A DNA stretch of 64,000 nt from Butyrivibrio sp. (GTDB lineage: Bacteria; Bacillota; Clostridia; Lachnospirales; Lachnospiraceae). The stretch lies in contig SVGA01000007.1 of NCBI GenBank assembly GCA_015056575.1, positions 106,938 through 170,937 on the forward strand, read 5' to 3'. Positions 32,661-43,172 of the stretch are shown one piece after another. Every line of letters starts with the position of its first letter. Position 1 is the stretch's first letter. A program made the translations under genes and the position numbers. Below the pieces are notes generated by a model. It was given only the letters and a program-made list of their open reading frames with translations, did no database searches and was not told where the DNA came from.

Positions 32661-35600
32661 ATGTTAAGAAAATACAAAAGAATTTTAGCATTCATCCTGG
32701 CAATGTGCCTTGTAGTTACAACATTCCAGAGTAATCTGGGAACTATAAGTGTATTTGCCGATGATGCGCCGGAAACAGTGACTGAGGCAGCTCCCGAGGC
32801 CCCTGCCGCAGAGCCGGAGCCGGAGCCCGAGTCGGAACCTGAACCGGAGCCTGAGTATGTGGAAGAGTACTCAGAGCCGGAGGAGGTTACAGCTCCACAG
32901 GAGAGTGCTCCCACGGAGCCAACTCCACCAGAAGAAACAGTGGAGACTCCTACAGAAGAACAGAATATCGAAACTCCCACTGAGGAACTTCCCCCTGAAG
33001 AAATTCCTGTAGAGGAAGAGATTGAAGAGGAAGAAACCGAAGAGGAAGAACTTCCCGAGGAGGAAGAAGAGCCTGCACAGGAAAAAGAGCCTAAGATGGT
33101 AACAGTAAAATATCGTGCAGAGCTTGGAGGACGCGTATCAAAGTCAAGTGAGACCATCGACATCAATGATGAAGATGCTCACTTTGAAGGAGCAACTGCA
33201 AGTGCGGTAAACAGATACTATCAGTTCACCGCATGGGTTGATGATGAAGGCAACCCTGTTTCTTCCGATTCTACTTTTGTTCCTTCGGATATCGAAGAAG
33301 ACGCATCCTATATCGCTAAGTTCATGAAGCTTGAGAATATGCCTGCTCAGGACTTTTCAGGAAGTGCTGGCGGAATGGATGTAACTGTATCTGCAGGCGA
33401 GGGCATTTTCCCTGAGGGAACAGAAATGTTCGTATCGGCCATTTCTGACGGCGAGGCTATCATGGCTGCTCAGGATGCTCTCGGAGGAGCGGTTAAGCAG
33501 GCAAAGGGCGTTGACATTACTTTTAAGAATGCAGAGGGAGAAGAGATTGAGCCTGCTGATTCCAAGTATGTAAGCGTATCGATCTCTCTTTCAAAAGCAC
33601 TTGAAGGTGAGTCCTTTAGTGTCGTACATAAGGATAATGAGGGAAATGCAGAGGAGATCAGCGCTGCAAGCGCAGATGGTGCCGATTTCAGAACAAACTC
33701 CTTCTCAATCTACATCATAGCCGGCGTTGACGGTGAAGACTTAGAGCGTGCTGTAGAAACATATATCTTTGAGCTTTATGATGTGGAAGATAAAGAGTGG
33801 AAAGAAGTATCCACACAGCGCATAAAGTCCGGAGAGACTCTGGAAGATATGGGCATCCCTTCCCTGACAAAGAACCAGAAATTCTATGGATGGATCCGCC
33901 AGGACAACAAGGAAGAAGTTGAATTCGGAACAATTGAGACTGTAGAGGCTACAAAGACAATCGTGGTAAGAGCAATAATAAAGACTACTTACCATGTTAC
34001 TCTTATCGGTACCGACGAGGAAGTAGCTCAGGTTCTTGAAGCAGTTGTAGAGAACGATGAAGAGGCAAAAGTAACCCTTAATGTAACTGCAAATCAAACA
34101 TCTGCTGAGGAAGCTTTTGAAGGATGGAAGAACAAGGCTGGAGTTGTATATCCGTATAATGAAGAAATATATGCATCCGATCCCGATAACGAAGTTCTTA
34201 CAGCAAGCATGGTTTCCGCATATTGGATCCACTTTGCAGAGAATGACGGCGGATCGGGCGGCGGAGCATCCTACACAGCTCCCATATACGTAACCGAAGA
34301 CAACGGTTATAAGGCAACGAAGCCGGCTGATCCCACAAGAAGCGGCTATACCTTCACAGGATGGTATAAAGACGCTGAATGTACACAGAGCTTTAACTGG
34401 AACAACCCGCTTACAGGCAACATCACACTCTACGCCGGATGGTCAACAGGTCCTGCAAGCTTCACAGTGATCATCAAGAAGCAGTCCATAAATGATAAGG
34501 CTAATTCGGCGGAAAAGACATATGACTACGAGGAAAGTTTCGTAGTATCAAACTACAATGCAGGAACCACGATCACTCAGGGAATGCTAAGCGGAGCCAC
34601 AGGAAAGACCTATAAAGGCTTTAAGTATTTAACATGGGAAGTAGTAAACTCCGATGCTGAACTTGGTAATAAGATCGCTGCCAAGGGTACCACTGTTGTA
34701 AATGTATATTATGACAGAGAAGTTGTTACCATCAATTTCAGACTCACTAATACATGGGGAAGTGATCTTGGACCATATGATAATTGCCCTCAGATGGTAG
34801 GCCTGTTCGGACAGACATTAGCAAGTCAAAACTATACATGGCCAAGCGAAAGAGTTTGGAAAAGAAATAATCCCAATGGCAGCCAGACAATCACAACGTT
34901 CCTGGATGCTTTTATCCCGCCTACGGGAGTGCAGGGATATACAATAACTTATTACAGTAATTCTACTTCAGCAGGAAGCGCTACTATTCGCCATTATAAG
35001 CAGGATCTGAATGGTCAGTATACGATACTTGCTAATCAGACCAAAGGTGATAAAGATGCGCCGTTCAACTTTACTAATAAGTATAATGGATTTGAAGTTG
35101 TCCAGTATTCCTCAGACGGAAGAACCTGGCATAATACCAGTGCGGGAAATAGCACAAGTTTGACCACTAATCTCTATGTTCGCTACATGAGAAAAACATA
35201 CCAGTTTGACCTTATGAAGGCAGTTGAGCCTGTAGATCCCGCTACCGGCGATCCAACAGGAACAACACCTGTACTGGTAAAAGGTTATGACACACTGTAT
35301 GAGAAGCCGTTCTCAGCTATGGAGACCACGGTAAGGAACGAGGCTAAGAACGTAACTGCACCGGCAGGATACAAGGTAAAGACTGATGGTCAGGGAAATC
35401 CTATCCTGTACGCAGATCCTCAGGGAAAAGACATATTTGTCTGGGGCAATGACAGGACAATGCCTTCAAATAATGTCTGCGTATATGTTGTATTTACAAA
35501 AGCCCGCTATCGGGCCCTTCTTGACCTTAACGTTGATGGCGACAAGGACATAGCTACAGATACAGGATATGACAGCGTAACACATCCCAATAACCAGAGC

Positions 35601-38600
35601 ACAGACTTCAAGCCCTATTACAATGCAGAGATATCCAGAGATGCTCTTATGGGATTCGAAAGAGAAGGATATGATCTGGTAGGATGGTTCTTTGCAGATG
35701 GGCCAAAGGAAGATCAGCCTTATGATTATGCTAATGTTACAGGAGATGTAAAGATCTATGCCAAGTGGAGAAAGACCGGAGGCGTATACATTAAATACGA
35801 TGCCAATGGCGGAACCATAAATCCTGATGCACTTGACGGACATCTCTATGCAGCAGACTCGGCAGTAGTTGTAACAGCTCCCGCTTATAAAGAGGACTTC
35901 ACCTTTGTTGGATGGATGCTTCTTGATAAGGATGGCAATGAGGTAGCAAGGTATTATCCTAACAGCACTTTTAATATCATTGATGACTACATTGCACCCG
36001 GATCTGACGGAAAGTCCTATGTAACACTCAGAGCTGATTACGTTCCTACGGGACTTAACCCCGATGATCTTCATACAAGCTTTACCTATCATCCCAATGG
36101 CGGCGGCGGAAGCCCTGTAACCATCAGTGAGATTGGAGAAGGAGATGCAAGACACCGGCTCTTTGTTAATGAAGCCGTTCCTGTATGGAGTAAGGCTGAT
36201 GCAGAATCCAATGGATTTGTAAGAGAAGGCTACGATCTTATCGGATGGAATATAAATAAGGCGGCTGCAGATGCAGGAGAGGTTCAGGTTGGATTTGACG
36301 GTAAATATGTAATTGCAGATAACAACAATAATCCCGACAATCCTTCAGCCAATATTCTTTACGCAGTATGGAAACCTCAGGTAGTTGTACATGTTTACAT
36401 CGAAGGCGCAAAGGATACAAAACCTTACACTGGAAGCGAGCAGCAGGTATCCGGATTTACAGTTAAGAAGATTGAGTACAAGGTTGGAGGACATGACTAT
36501 CCTTCAGGCAGCGGATTCTCACCTTCAGACGTAAAGCTTAAAGAAGCCGGACTTGATATCGCAAAGGGAACCGACGTAGACACCTATTACATGGGTCTTA
36601 CAGAGGAGAGCTTCGTAAGCGAAAATCCCAACTTCAAGAAGGTTGTATTCCATGTTACCGACGGTGAACTTAAGATCACTCCTGTTGCAGTAAACATCAA
36701 GATTACAGGTAACAAGGATTCAAAGGCTTATGACGGCGAAGACCACACAGTAGAAGGTTACACCGCTACAGCAGATGTTGCGGCATATGATCTTTCCAAA
36801 ATAGCATTCTCCGGAACAGCATCTGCAACACGTAAGGATAAGGGAACAACTGACATGGGCCTTAGCGCAGGCCAGTTCTCCAATACAGATCCCAACTACG
36901 CAGCTACCTTTACAGTAGTTGACGGATCTATGACCATAACACCTATCGACATCACAGTAAACATCAAGGGACACTTCTCAACAGATCCTTACGACGGACA
37001 GGAACATGTTGTAACAGGATATGATGTGGAGATTCCCGGCAGCCTTTACACAGAAGATGACTTCACCTTCAGCGGCGAGGCAAAGGCAGCAAGAACCAAC
37101 GAAGGCACCACACTGATGAACCTGGCAGCAAGCCAGTTCACCAATACAAATGAGAACTTTGCAACTGTAACCTTTAACGTAACAGACGGTTACCAGACCA
37201 TTACAAAGGTTGGCGACGTAGTTGTAACCATCACAGGCCACAGTGATACCAAGGATTATGATGGTCAGGAGCACAGCGTATCCGGCTATGATGTAGTGAT
37301 AAGCAATCCTCTTTATACAGAGAAAGACTTCACATTCTCCGGTGAGGATATAGCTAAGAGAACCATAGCAGGTACCACAGGCATGGGACTTAAAGAGTCC
37401 ATGTTCACCAACAATAACAGCAACTTCGAGAATGTAACCTTTGTAGTAAATGATGGATCAATGACCATCAATCCCATCAATGTAACAGTAACCATTACAG
37501 GTAATACAGGTTATGCAGACTACGATGGTGAAGAGCACAGCGTAACAGGATATGAAGTAACAAATATCTCCAATCCTCTGTACACAGAAGATTACTTTGA
37601 TTTTAGCGGTAATGACACAGCAAAGGGAACAGACGTTGCAACCTATGATATGGGTCTTGCAGCAGGACAGTTCACAAATACAAATGAGAACTTTGCAACC
37701 GTAACCTTCAATGTAACAGACGGCTGGATCAAGATCAATCCTGTTCCGGTAACAGTTAATATCACAGGTCACACAGATAAAAAGACCTATGACGGACAGG
37801 AACATGAAGTTACAGGATATGACGTAGAGGTTGTAGGAGGTCTTTTACCTGAAGAAGATATAGTCTTTACAGGAACAGATTCTGCTAAGAGAAAAGATGT
37901 GGGAACAACACCTATGGGCCTTGAGAGCTCGATGTTCGCAGCAGAGAATCCTAACTTCTCATCAGTAACCTTCAACGTAACAGACGGATCTATCGAGATA
38001 GCACCTGCATCCGCAACGGTTTATATCGAAGGAAATAAGGACAGCAAGCCTTACAACGGATCAGAGTACACAGTATCCGGATATGAGGTAAAAGAGATAA
38101 CAAATCCTCTCTACACAGAGAACGACTTTACCTATAAAGGATCTGACAGCGTATCGGGAACAAATGCAGGCACATATCCTATGGGCCTTACACAGGCAGG
38201 CTTTGAGAATACAAATCCTAACTTCGTAAGAGTAACCTTCATAGTTAAGGATGGAAGCCTGGAGATCACACCGATCACTGCAACTGTAAACATTACAGGT
38301 GCAAAGGGCAGCAAGCCTTATAACGGCCGGGAACAGAGCGTAAGCGGCTATACTGTAAGGATAGATACAGATCTTTATACAGAAGCTGACTTTACCTTCA
38401 GCGGAACCGATGAGGCTAAGGGAACAGATGCAGGCACATATCCTATGGGCCTTGCAGCAGGCCAGTTCACAAACACCAATAAAAACTTTAAGGATGTAAC
38501 CTTCAATGTAACCGACGGTGAGATGGAGATCACTCCCATTGATGTAACGGTAAATATCACCGGCCACCATGATACAAAGACCTACGATGGTCAGACACAT

Positions 38601-40526
38601 ACCGTAAGCGGATATGATGTAGAAATCCTCAATGACCTGTACAAGGGAGATTACTTTAAGTTTACAGGCAGTGCAATTGCCAGCAGGAAAGATGAAGGCA
38701 CCACACAGATGGGCCTTGATGCTTCTCAGTTTGAAAACCTTAATACAACAAACTTTGGAACAGTAACCTTCAATGTAACAGACGGTTACATGACCATCGT
38801 TCCTGTAGACGAAGTAGTTGTCACTATCACAGGACACAGCAATACCGTTGATTATAACGGCCAGGAGCAGTCAGTAGAGGGATACGAAGTTGAGTTCAGC
38901 AATCCGCTATACACAGAAAAAGACTTCACCTTCAACGGAGTGGCAAAGGCAGCAAGAACTGACGCCGGAACAACCGATATGACCATGAAGGAAGCTGATT
39001 TTACAAACATCAGCACCAACTTCAAGAAAGTAACCTTCGTAGTAAATAACGGATATATCACTGTAAATCCTATATCTGTAACAGTTACCGTGAAGGGACA
39101 CAATGATACGGTTACCTACACAGGAGAAGAGCAGACAGCAACAGGATATGATCTTACAGCAGATAATCAGCTCTACGATGTAACAAAGGTTAAGTACAAC
39201 GGCGATGCAACAGCTGCAAGAACAGATGCCGGAACCACTCAGATGGGACTGGATAAGGATCTGTTTGAAAATACCGATCCCAACTTCTCAAATGTAAGCT
39301 TTGTAATCGAAGAAGACGGATTCATCACTGTAGAGCCTCTTGAAGTAACGGTAACCGTAAAAGGTAATACAAGAGAAGAAATCTACAACGGATCTGAATA
39401 TGAGGTAAAAGGATATACACTTGAAGCTGACAACGAGCTGTACGATGCGAATGCATCCGTAACATACGACGGCGAGGCAGTTGCAAGAGGAACACTTCCG
39501 GGTACCTACGATATGGGACTTGTAGACACAGCATTCGGCAACAAGGACGAGAACTTCAACGTAACCTTCGAAGTAACTGACGGCTTCCTGAAGATTACAG
39601 ACAGACCTGATGGCGAGAAGTACACCATCACAGTTACAGTAGATGATGTGACTAAGGAATACACCGGCGAGGTATTCAGCGGATTTGGCTATAACGTAGC
39701 AGGCGGCAAGCAGGTTAAGGCACAGGAAGGTGCAGCTCAGAACATAGTAAACTTCTTTACCGGAATTCTTAAGCCTCTTACAGCAGGTGCAGCCGATGAC
39801 GATGCTAAGGATCCTACAGTTACCATCGACGGAGTAACCTACAAAGTTATGGGACTTTCCATCGATCAGGCACAGAGAAACGTTGGAGAGTATCCTCTTA
39901 CAGTAACAGGAACAATGCATATTGAAGACCTTGAGGGTCACAATATGGATGCCCAGTTTGCAGATCCTGTTATAACCGACGGAATCCTTAAGATCACTCC
40001 CAGAATTATGGAAGTTGAATCCGGAAGCTCACAGAAAGTATATGACGGAACTCCTCTTAAAAACGGAACCGTTACAGCAAACAGAAGCTGGGGTATCGGA
40101 GACGAGATAAGCTATGACGTAACCGGTTCACAGACCCAGGTAGGAAGCAGCAAGAACACCTTTACAGTAGTGGCAGGAGAGGGAACAGATCTTAAGAACT
40201 ACGAGATCAACAGAATCTTCGGAACACTTACGGTGACCAGAAGAACTACTCCTCCTACACCTCCCACTCCTCCCGGAGATGAGCCTACAACGATTATAGA
40301 TACTCCTACACCTACAGCATCTACCCCTGTTGTAGCAACTGAGGTTCCTGCAGTTCTCGGCGAGCAGAGAGGCCGTGACGGGGCAGCAGTTCTCGGAGCA
40401 AGAAGAGGAAGGACTGATGATCCCACAAACGCAGCAGCAAGATATTTTGCAATCGTTGCAGCAGCTGCAGCAGCAATCCTTCTTTTCCTTACAGGAAGAA
40501 AGAAAAAAGAGGACGAAGAGAAATAA
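32661..40526 (+). CDS. Giant repeat-rich surface protein (YDG/MBG-type repeats, InlB-like repeats)
   Basis: A 2,621-residue secreted protein. A signal peptide ends near residue 35 (VFADDAP). Residues 40-145 are an acidic Pro/Glu/Thr-rich stretch. A mixed beta region follows, with at least one classic InlB/Flg_new-type repeat (SGYTFTGWYKDAECTQSF, then YAGW) near 553-595 and related ones near 990-1235. From about 1241 to 2300 there are twelve tandem repeats of about 90 residues (ITGH.D.K.YDGQEH.VSGY .. FTNTN.NF..VTFNVTDG), plus two divergent copies. A Pro/Thr spacer, a doubled VLG..RGR motif (2565, 2577), one helix (about 2592-2613) and a KKKEDEEK tail close it. No LPXTG. Probable adhesin or wall-associated protein. 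Confidence 0.85.
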   Translation: MLRKYKRILAFILAMCLVVTTFQSNLGTISVFADDAPETVTEAAPEAPAAEPEPEPESEPEPEPEYVEEYSEPEEVTAPQESAPTEPTPPEETVETPTEEQNIETPTEELPPEEIPVEEEIEEEETEEEELPEEEEEPAQEKEPKMVTVKYRAELGGRVSKSSETIDINDEDAHFEGATASAVNRYYQFTAWVDDEGNPVSSDSTFVPSDIEEDASYIAKFMKLENMPAQDFSGSAGGMDVTVSAGEGIFPEGTEMFVSAISDGEAIMAAQDALGGAVKQAKGVDITFKNAEGEEIEPADSKYVSVSISLSKALEGESFSVVHKDNEGNAEEISAASADGADFRTNSFSIYIIAGVDGEDLERAVETYIFELYDVEDKEWKEVSTQRIKSGETLEDMGIPSLTKNQKFYGWIRQDNKEEVEFGTIETVEATKTIVVRAIIKTTYHVTLIGTDEEVAQVLEAVVENDEEAKVTLNVTANQTSAEEAFEGWKNKAGVVYPYNEEIYASDPDNEVLTASMVSAYWIHFAENDGGSGGGASYTAPIYVTEDNGYKATKPADPTRSGYTFTGWYKDAECTQSFNWNNPLTGNITLYAGWSTGPASFTVIIKKQSINDKANSAEKTYDYEESFVVSNYNAGTTITQGMLSGATGKTYKGFKYLTWEVVNSDAELGNKIAAKGTTVVNVYYDREVVTINFRLTNTWGSDLGPYDNCPQMVGLFGQTLASQNYTWPSERVWKRNNPNGSQTITTFLDAFIPPTGVQGYTITYYSNSTSAGSATIRHYKQDLNGQYTILANQTKGDKDAPFNFTNKYNGFEVVQYSSDGRTWHNTSAGNSTSLTTNLYVRYMRKTYQFDLMKAVEPVDPATGDPTGTTPVLVKGYDTLYEKPFSAMETTVRNEAKNVTAPAGYKVKTDGQGNPILYADPQGKDIFVWGNDRTMPSNNVCVYVVFTKARYRALLDLNVDGDKDIATDTGYDSVTHPNNQSTDFKPYYNAEISRDALMGFEREGYDLVGWFFADGPKEDQPYDYANVTGDVKIYAKWRKTGGVYIKYDANGGTINPDALDGHLYAADSAVVVTAPAYKEDFTFVGWMLLDKDGNEVARYYPNSTFNIIDDYIAPGSDGKSYVTLRADYVPTGLNPDDLHTSFTYHPNGGGGSPVTISEIGEGDARHRLFVNEAVPVWSKADAESNGFVREGYDLIGWNINKAAADAGEVQVGFDGKYVIADNNNNPDNPSANILYAVWKPQVVVHVYIEGAKDTKPYTGSEQQVSGFTVKKIEYKVGGHDYPSGSGFSPSDVKLKEAGLDIAKGTDVDTYYMGLTEESFVSENPNFKKVVFHVTDGELKITPVAVNIKITGNKDSKAYDGEDHTVEGYTATADVAAYDLSKIAFSGTASATRKDKGTTDMGLSAGQFSNTDPNYAATFTVVDGSMTITPIDITVNIKGHFSTDPYDGQEHVVTGYDVEIPGSLYTEDDFTFSGEAKAARTNEGTTLMNLAASQFTNTNENFATVTFNVTDGYQTITKVGDVVVTITGHSDTKDYDGQEHSVSGYDVVISNPLYTEKDFTFSGEDIAKRTIAGTTGMGLKESMFTNNNSNFENVTFVVNDGSMTINPINVTVTITGNTGYADYDGEEHSVTGYEVTNISNPLYTEDYFDFSGNDTAKGTDVATYDMGLAAGQFTNTNENFATVTFNVTDGWIKINPVPVTVNITGHTDKKTYDGQEHEVTGYDVEVVGGLLPEEDIVFTGTDSAKRKDVGTTPMGLESSMFAAENPNFSSVTFNVTDGSIEIAPASATVYIEGNKDSKPYNGSEYTVSGYEVKEITNPLYTENDFTYKGSDSVSGTNAGTYPMGLTQAGFENTNPNFVRVTFIVKDGSLEITPITATVNITGAKGSKPYNGREQSVSGYTVRIDTDLYTEADFTFSGTDEAKGTDAGTYPMGLAAGQFTNTNKNFKDVTFNVTDGEMEITPIDVTVNITGHHDTKTYDGQTHTVSGYDVEILNDLYKGDYFKFTGSAIASRKDEGTTQMGLDASQFENLNTTNFGTVTFNVTDGYMTIVPVDEVVVTITGHSNTVDYNGQEQSVEGYEVEFSNPLYTEKDFTFNGVAKAARTDAGTTDMTMKEADFTNISTNFKKVTFVVNNGYITVNPISVTVTVKGHNDTVTYTGEEQTATGYDLTADNQLYDVTKVKYNGDATAARTDAGTTQMGLDKDLFENTDPNFSNVSFVIEEDGFITVEPLEVTVTVKGNTREEIYNGSEYEVKGYTLEADNELYDANASVTYDGEAVARGTLPGTYDMGLVDTAFGNKDENFNVTFEVTDGFLKITDRPDGEKYTITVTVDDVTKEYTGEVFSGFGYNVAGGKQVKAQEGAAQNIVNFFTGILKPLTAGAADDDAKDPTVTIDGVTYKVMGLSIDQAQRNVGEYPLTVTGTMHIEDLEGHNMDAQFADPVITDGILKITPRIMEVESGSSQKVYDGTPLKNGTVTANRSWGIGDEISYDVTGSQTQVGSSKNTFTVVAGEGTDLKNYEINRIFGTLTVTRRTTPPTPPTPPGDEPTTIIDTPTPTASTPVVATEVPAVLGEQRGRDGAAVLGARRGRTDDPTNAAARYFAIVAAAAAAILLFLTGRKKKEDEEK
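36381..39600 (+). repeat. Twelve in-frame ~270-bp repeats within the surface-protein gene
   Basis: Repeats begin with a strand such as VTVNITGH and a YDGQEH or YNGQEQ core, and end with VTFNVTDG plus a short strand. Average period is about 269 bases (90 residues). Copies vary in length and side chains, so the array is old rather than freshly amplified, though neighbours share nearly identical stretches (for example FTNTNENFATVTFNVTDG in copies 3 and 5). Confidence 0.85.
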
Positions 40527-40580
40527 GTGTAAGACGGGCACTAAATGAGTCCCGGGGCAACAGACACGAGCCCCGGGCAG

Positions 40581-40780
40581 ACTCGAAACCGCTTCGCGGC
40601 TTCTCGTTATCGCGGCATTCGCCGCATAAGCCGGAAGATAAATGAGCCACGCGTAAACTCGAAACCGCTTCGCGGTTCCTCGTTATCGCGGCATTCGCCG
40701 CATAAGCCGGAAGATAAATGAGCCACGCGTAAACTCGAAACCGCTTTGCGGCTTCTCGTTATCGCGGCATTCGCCGCATA
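40581..40780. repeat. Three tandem copies of a 76-bp GC-rich palindromic unit
   Basis: Copies start at 40581, 40657 and 40733 with ACTCGAAACCGC. Each holds two small hairpins, CCGCTTCGCGG and GCGGCATTCGCCGC, and the spacer ends with AAATGAGCCACGCGTAA. The third copy stops after the second hairpin. Just before the array CCCGGGGC and GCCCCGGG form a further hairpin (40551-40577). An inverted partial copy of the spacer (GCGTGGCTCATTTA) lies at 40843-40856. This fills most of the 340-base gap after the surface-protein gene. Confidence 0.9.
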
Positions 40781-40786
40781 GTCCAA

Positions 40787-40835
40787 TAAAAAAGCAGCTG
40801 TGACAGAGTGCAAGCACTCTCACAGCTGCTTCCTT
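40787..40835 (-). terminator. Terminator of the glgCD operon (possibly bidirectional)
   Basis: A long stem, AAGCAGCTGTGA with TCACAGCTGCTT, continues with AGAGTG / CACTCT around CAAG. On the minus strand it is followed by a T run (complement of AAAAAA at 40788). It lies about 35 bases past the glgD stop. Confidence 0.88.
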
Positions 40836-40867
40836 ATTGTCCTGCGTGGCTCATTTAGAGCGTACAT

Positions 40868-41986
40868 TTAGAGCGTATCCTGTCTCTTAATATACTGCGG
40901 GGCGTCGGGTTCGCCAATGATCTCCTTGGCGTGGATTATGTGGGCCCACTTATCCAGGATGGCGTTCTCGATGCGGATGTCCTCTTCAATGGTGGCGTAA
41001 GCAAGAACGATGGAGTTCTTGATCACGGCGCCCTTCTTGATGACTACACCACGGCCGATGATGGAATTCTCAACGGTTCCCTCTATGAGACAGCCATTAC
41101 TTACAAAGGAATTGGATACCTTGGAACTCTCGAAGTACTGTGTAGGGCAGGAGTCGGTGGTCCTTGTATAGATAGGCCACTCTGCTCTGAACAGATCGCT
41201 GGCGATATCATAATTGAGAAGCTCCAAAGAAGCATTGAAATAGTCGTTAAGACTTGTCAGGGTTGCGAAGTAACCTTTGTGCTGATAGCCTCTTACATCC
41301 AGATCCTTGCACTTGATGTTTACAATATCGGAAAGGGTGTAGATGGAGGACTCCCAGCTGGCATCCTTAACAAGCTGAACGAAGGTGTCTCTCTTCATGC
41401 AGTAGGTTTCCATGAAGATGTTTTTGTCCTTGGCTGTGCCCATATTCTTGCCGATGGACTGAACACCTTTCTGTCTGTTGAGGGACAGAGTGTGGCAGTT
41501 CTTGAAGTATTCACGGGCATTATCTACCTTATGGTAGAGGAGAGTGATATCTGCGCCGGAAGCTACGTGGGTTTCAAGAAGCTGTCTGTAATCCTGCTTG
41601 TAAACCATATAGCTGGGAGCAATGATAACATACTCCTGGTGCATACGCTGGATGATATCGATGTTCTCCAGGTATGCCGAAATATCGTTGTTGTAAATTG
41701 AGCGGGAAGAGCTGTTCTCTGAGAAAAGAAGCTGTATCTTACCGCGCTTACTGTTGATGTTGTAATGTCTTCCGGAACCAACGTGCTCAGCGATGGATCT
41801 TGGGCGGGACTGAACATATACCTGGATCCTGTTGATGTCGCTGTTGCTCATGTTGGAAATAGGGAAGTCGATAACACGGAATCTTCCGAGGAATGAGAAA
41901 GCACCTATGGGACGGTAGTCCTGAAGGCCTTCTACATGAACGCTGTTATCCGGGGAGGAAACTATACCAAAAGCTTTAACTGCCAT
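40868..41986 (-). CDS. glgD: GlgD, regulatory/non-catalytic subunit of glucose-1-phosphate adenylyltransferase
   Basis: A 372-residue protein homologous to GlgC: FRVIDFPISNMSNSDI near 34-49, NISAYLENI, and the C-terminal left-handed beta-helix (SFVSNGCLIEGTVENSIIGRGVVI). The nucleotide-binding loop [11 protein letters not shown] of GlgC is missing; the N-terminus reads VSSPDNSVHVEGLQDYRPIG instead. This is the pattern of Firmicute GlgD, which associates with GlgC to modulate it. It overlaps glgC by one base (TAATG) and is translated after it. Confidence 0.93.
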   Translation of the reverse strand: MAVKAFGIVSSPDNSVHVEGLQDYRPIGAFSFLGRFRVIDFPISNMSNSDINRIQVYVQSRPRSIAEHVGSGRHYNINSKRGKIQLLFSENSSSRSIYNNDISAYLENIDIIQRMHQEYVIIAPSYMVYKQDYRQLLETHVASGADITLLYHKVDNAREYFKNCHTLSLNRQKGVQSIGKNMGTAKDKNIFMETYCMKRDTFVQLVKDASWESSIYTLSDIVNIKCKDLDVRGYQHKGYFATLTSLNDYFNASLELLNYDIASDLFRAEWPIYTRTTDSCPTQYFESSKVSNSFVSNGCLIEGTVENSIIGRGVVIKKGAVIKNSIVLAYATIEEDIRIENAILDKWAHIIHAKEIIGEPDAPQYIKRQDTL

Positions 41987-43128
41987 TATTTTGTTCCTCC
42001 TTTCACATTTTTAGCAACGAGTTCAATACTCTCGCTTTTTTTGGATCCGATCCTGGCTCCTGCGCCGATCCTGACATTCTCCGCAACAAGGGCTCTTGTC
42101 ACGGTGGCACCTTCTTCAACCACAACTCCCGGCATCAGTACACTGTCGATTACCTTTGCGCCTTTTTCCACAACTGCTCCGGTGAAAAGAACGGATTTGG
42201 TAACACTTCCCTCAACCCGGACACCCTGGGTGATATATGCGCAGTTGATCTTGGCATCCTTACCTATGTACTGAGGAAGAGTGGATACATCCTCGGTGTA
42301 GATAAGCCATGAGGAATCGTTAAGACTAAGAGGGTTTTTGGGATCGAGAAGATCCATATTTGCTTCCCAGAGGGAATCGATGGTTCCCACATCCTTCCAA
42401 TATCCCTTGAACTCATAAGCAAAAAGCCCCTTCTTGTCCTTAAGCATCTTTGGGATGATATCCTTACCGAAATCGTGATTGGAATTGGGATTCTTCATAT
42501 CCTCAACAAGCATCTTGCGAAGAGGTTTCCAGGTAAAGATATAGATACCCATGGATGCAAGATTACTCTTGGGTTTAGCGGGCTTCTCTTCGAATTCCAC
42601 GATCCTTCCATTGCCGTCAGTATTCATGATACCGAAACGGCTTGCTTCCTTCATGGGAACTCCGCGAACCGCGATGGTGGCATCGGCGTTCATGGCCTTG
42701 TGGTACTCAAGCATCTTGGCGTAATTCATCTTGTAGATGTGGTCGCCTGAAAGAATAAGAAGATACTCGGGATCGTAGGTGTCGATGAAATCAATATTCT
42801 GTGAAATGGCATCAGCTGTGCCGCGATAGACATCCAGACCTTCATCAGCTTTCTCACGAGGAGTAAGAACGTATACACCGCTGTCCTTGGAGTCGAGACC
42901 CCAGCGGCCATCCTGTGCTACATAACTGTTGAGAAGAACGGATTCGTACTGAGTCAGAACGCCGACAACGTCAATACCGCTGTTGGCGCAGTTACTGAGC
43001 GGAAAATCTATGATACGATATTTTCCACCATAGAATACTGCCGGTTTGGCAACTTTTGTGGTAAGGTCTTTCAATCTGCTTCCACGACCGCCGGCCAGTA
43101 TCATAGCTAACATTTCGTTTTGAGCCAT
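41986..43128 (-). CDS. glgC: Glucose-1-phosphate adenylyltransferase GlgC
   Basis: A 380-residue enzyme that makes ADP-glucose for glycogen. The N-terminal loop [20 protein letters not shown] (residues 12-31), the substrate motif [21 protein letters not shown] and the C-terminal hexapeptide beta-helix are complete. Start ATG 43128 follows AGGGGGA. No glycogen synthase or branching enzyme is next to it; those must lie elsewhere. It overlaps glgD by one base. Confidence 0.96.
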   Translation of the reverse strand: MAQNEMLAMILAGGRGSRLKDLTTKVAKPAVFYGGKYRIIDFPLSNCANSGIDVVGVLTQYESVLLNSYVAQDGRWGLDSKDSGVYVLTPREKADEGLDVYRGTADAISQNIDFIDTYDPEYLLILSGDHIYKMNYAKMLEYHKAMNADATIAVRGVPMKEASRFGIMNTDGNGRIVEFEEKPAKPKSNLASMGIYIFTWKPLRKMLVEDMKNPNSNHDFGKDIIPKMLKDKKGLFAYEFKGYWKDVGTIDSLWEANMDLLDPKNPLSLNDSSWLIYTEDVSTLPQYIGKDAKINCAYITQGVRVEGSVTKSVLFTGAVVEKGAKVIDSVLMPGVVVEEGATVTRALVAENVRIGAGARIGSKKSESIELVAKNVKGGTK

Positions 43129-43172
43129 AGCTGTTCCCCCTGTCTGATGTTAATAGAAATACCTTATAATCT

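Noticed and set aside
38061..38837. Long minus-strand frames (up to 258 codons) inside the surface-protein gene
   Set aside because: They repeat with the period of the plus-strand protein repeats, are Cys/Ile-rich and lack ribosome-binding sites; they are codon-bias shadows.
36381..39600. Possible CRISPR-like or microsatellite array
   Set aside because: The periodicity is in frame at ~270 bases and encodes beta-strand repeats; there are no short identical repeats with unique spacers.
40581..40780. CRISPR array
   Set aside because: Units are directly abutting 76-mers without variable spacers, and no cas genes are near.
40931..41701. Plus-strand frame of 256 codons opposite glgD
   Set aside because: glgD is clearly homologous to GlgC over its length; the antisense frame has no recognisable domain or ribosome-binding site.
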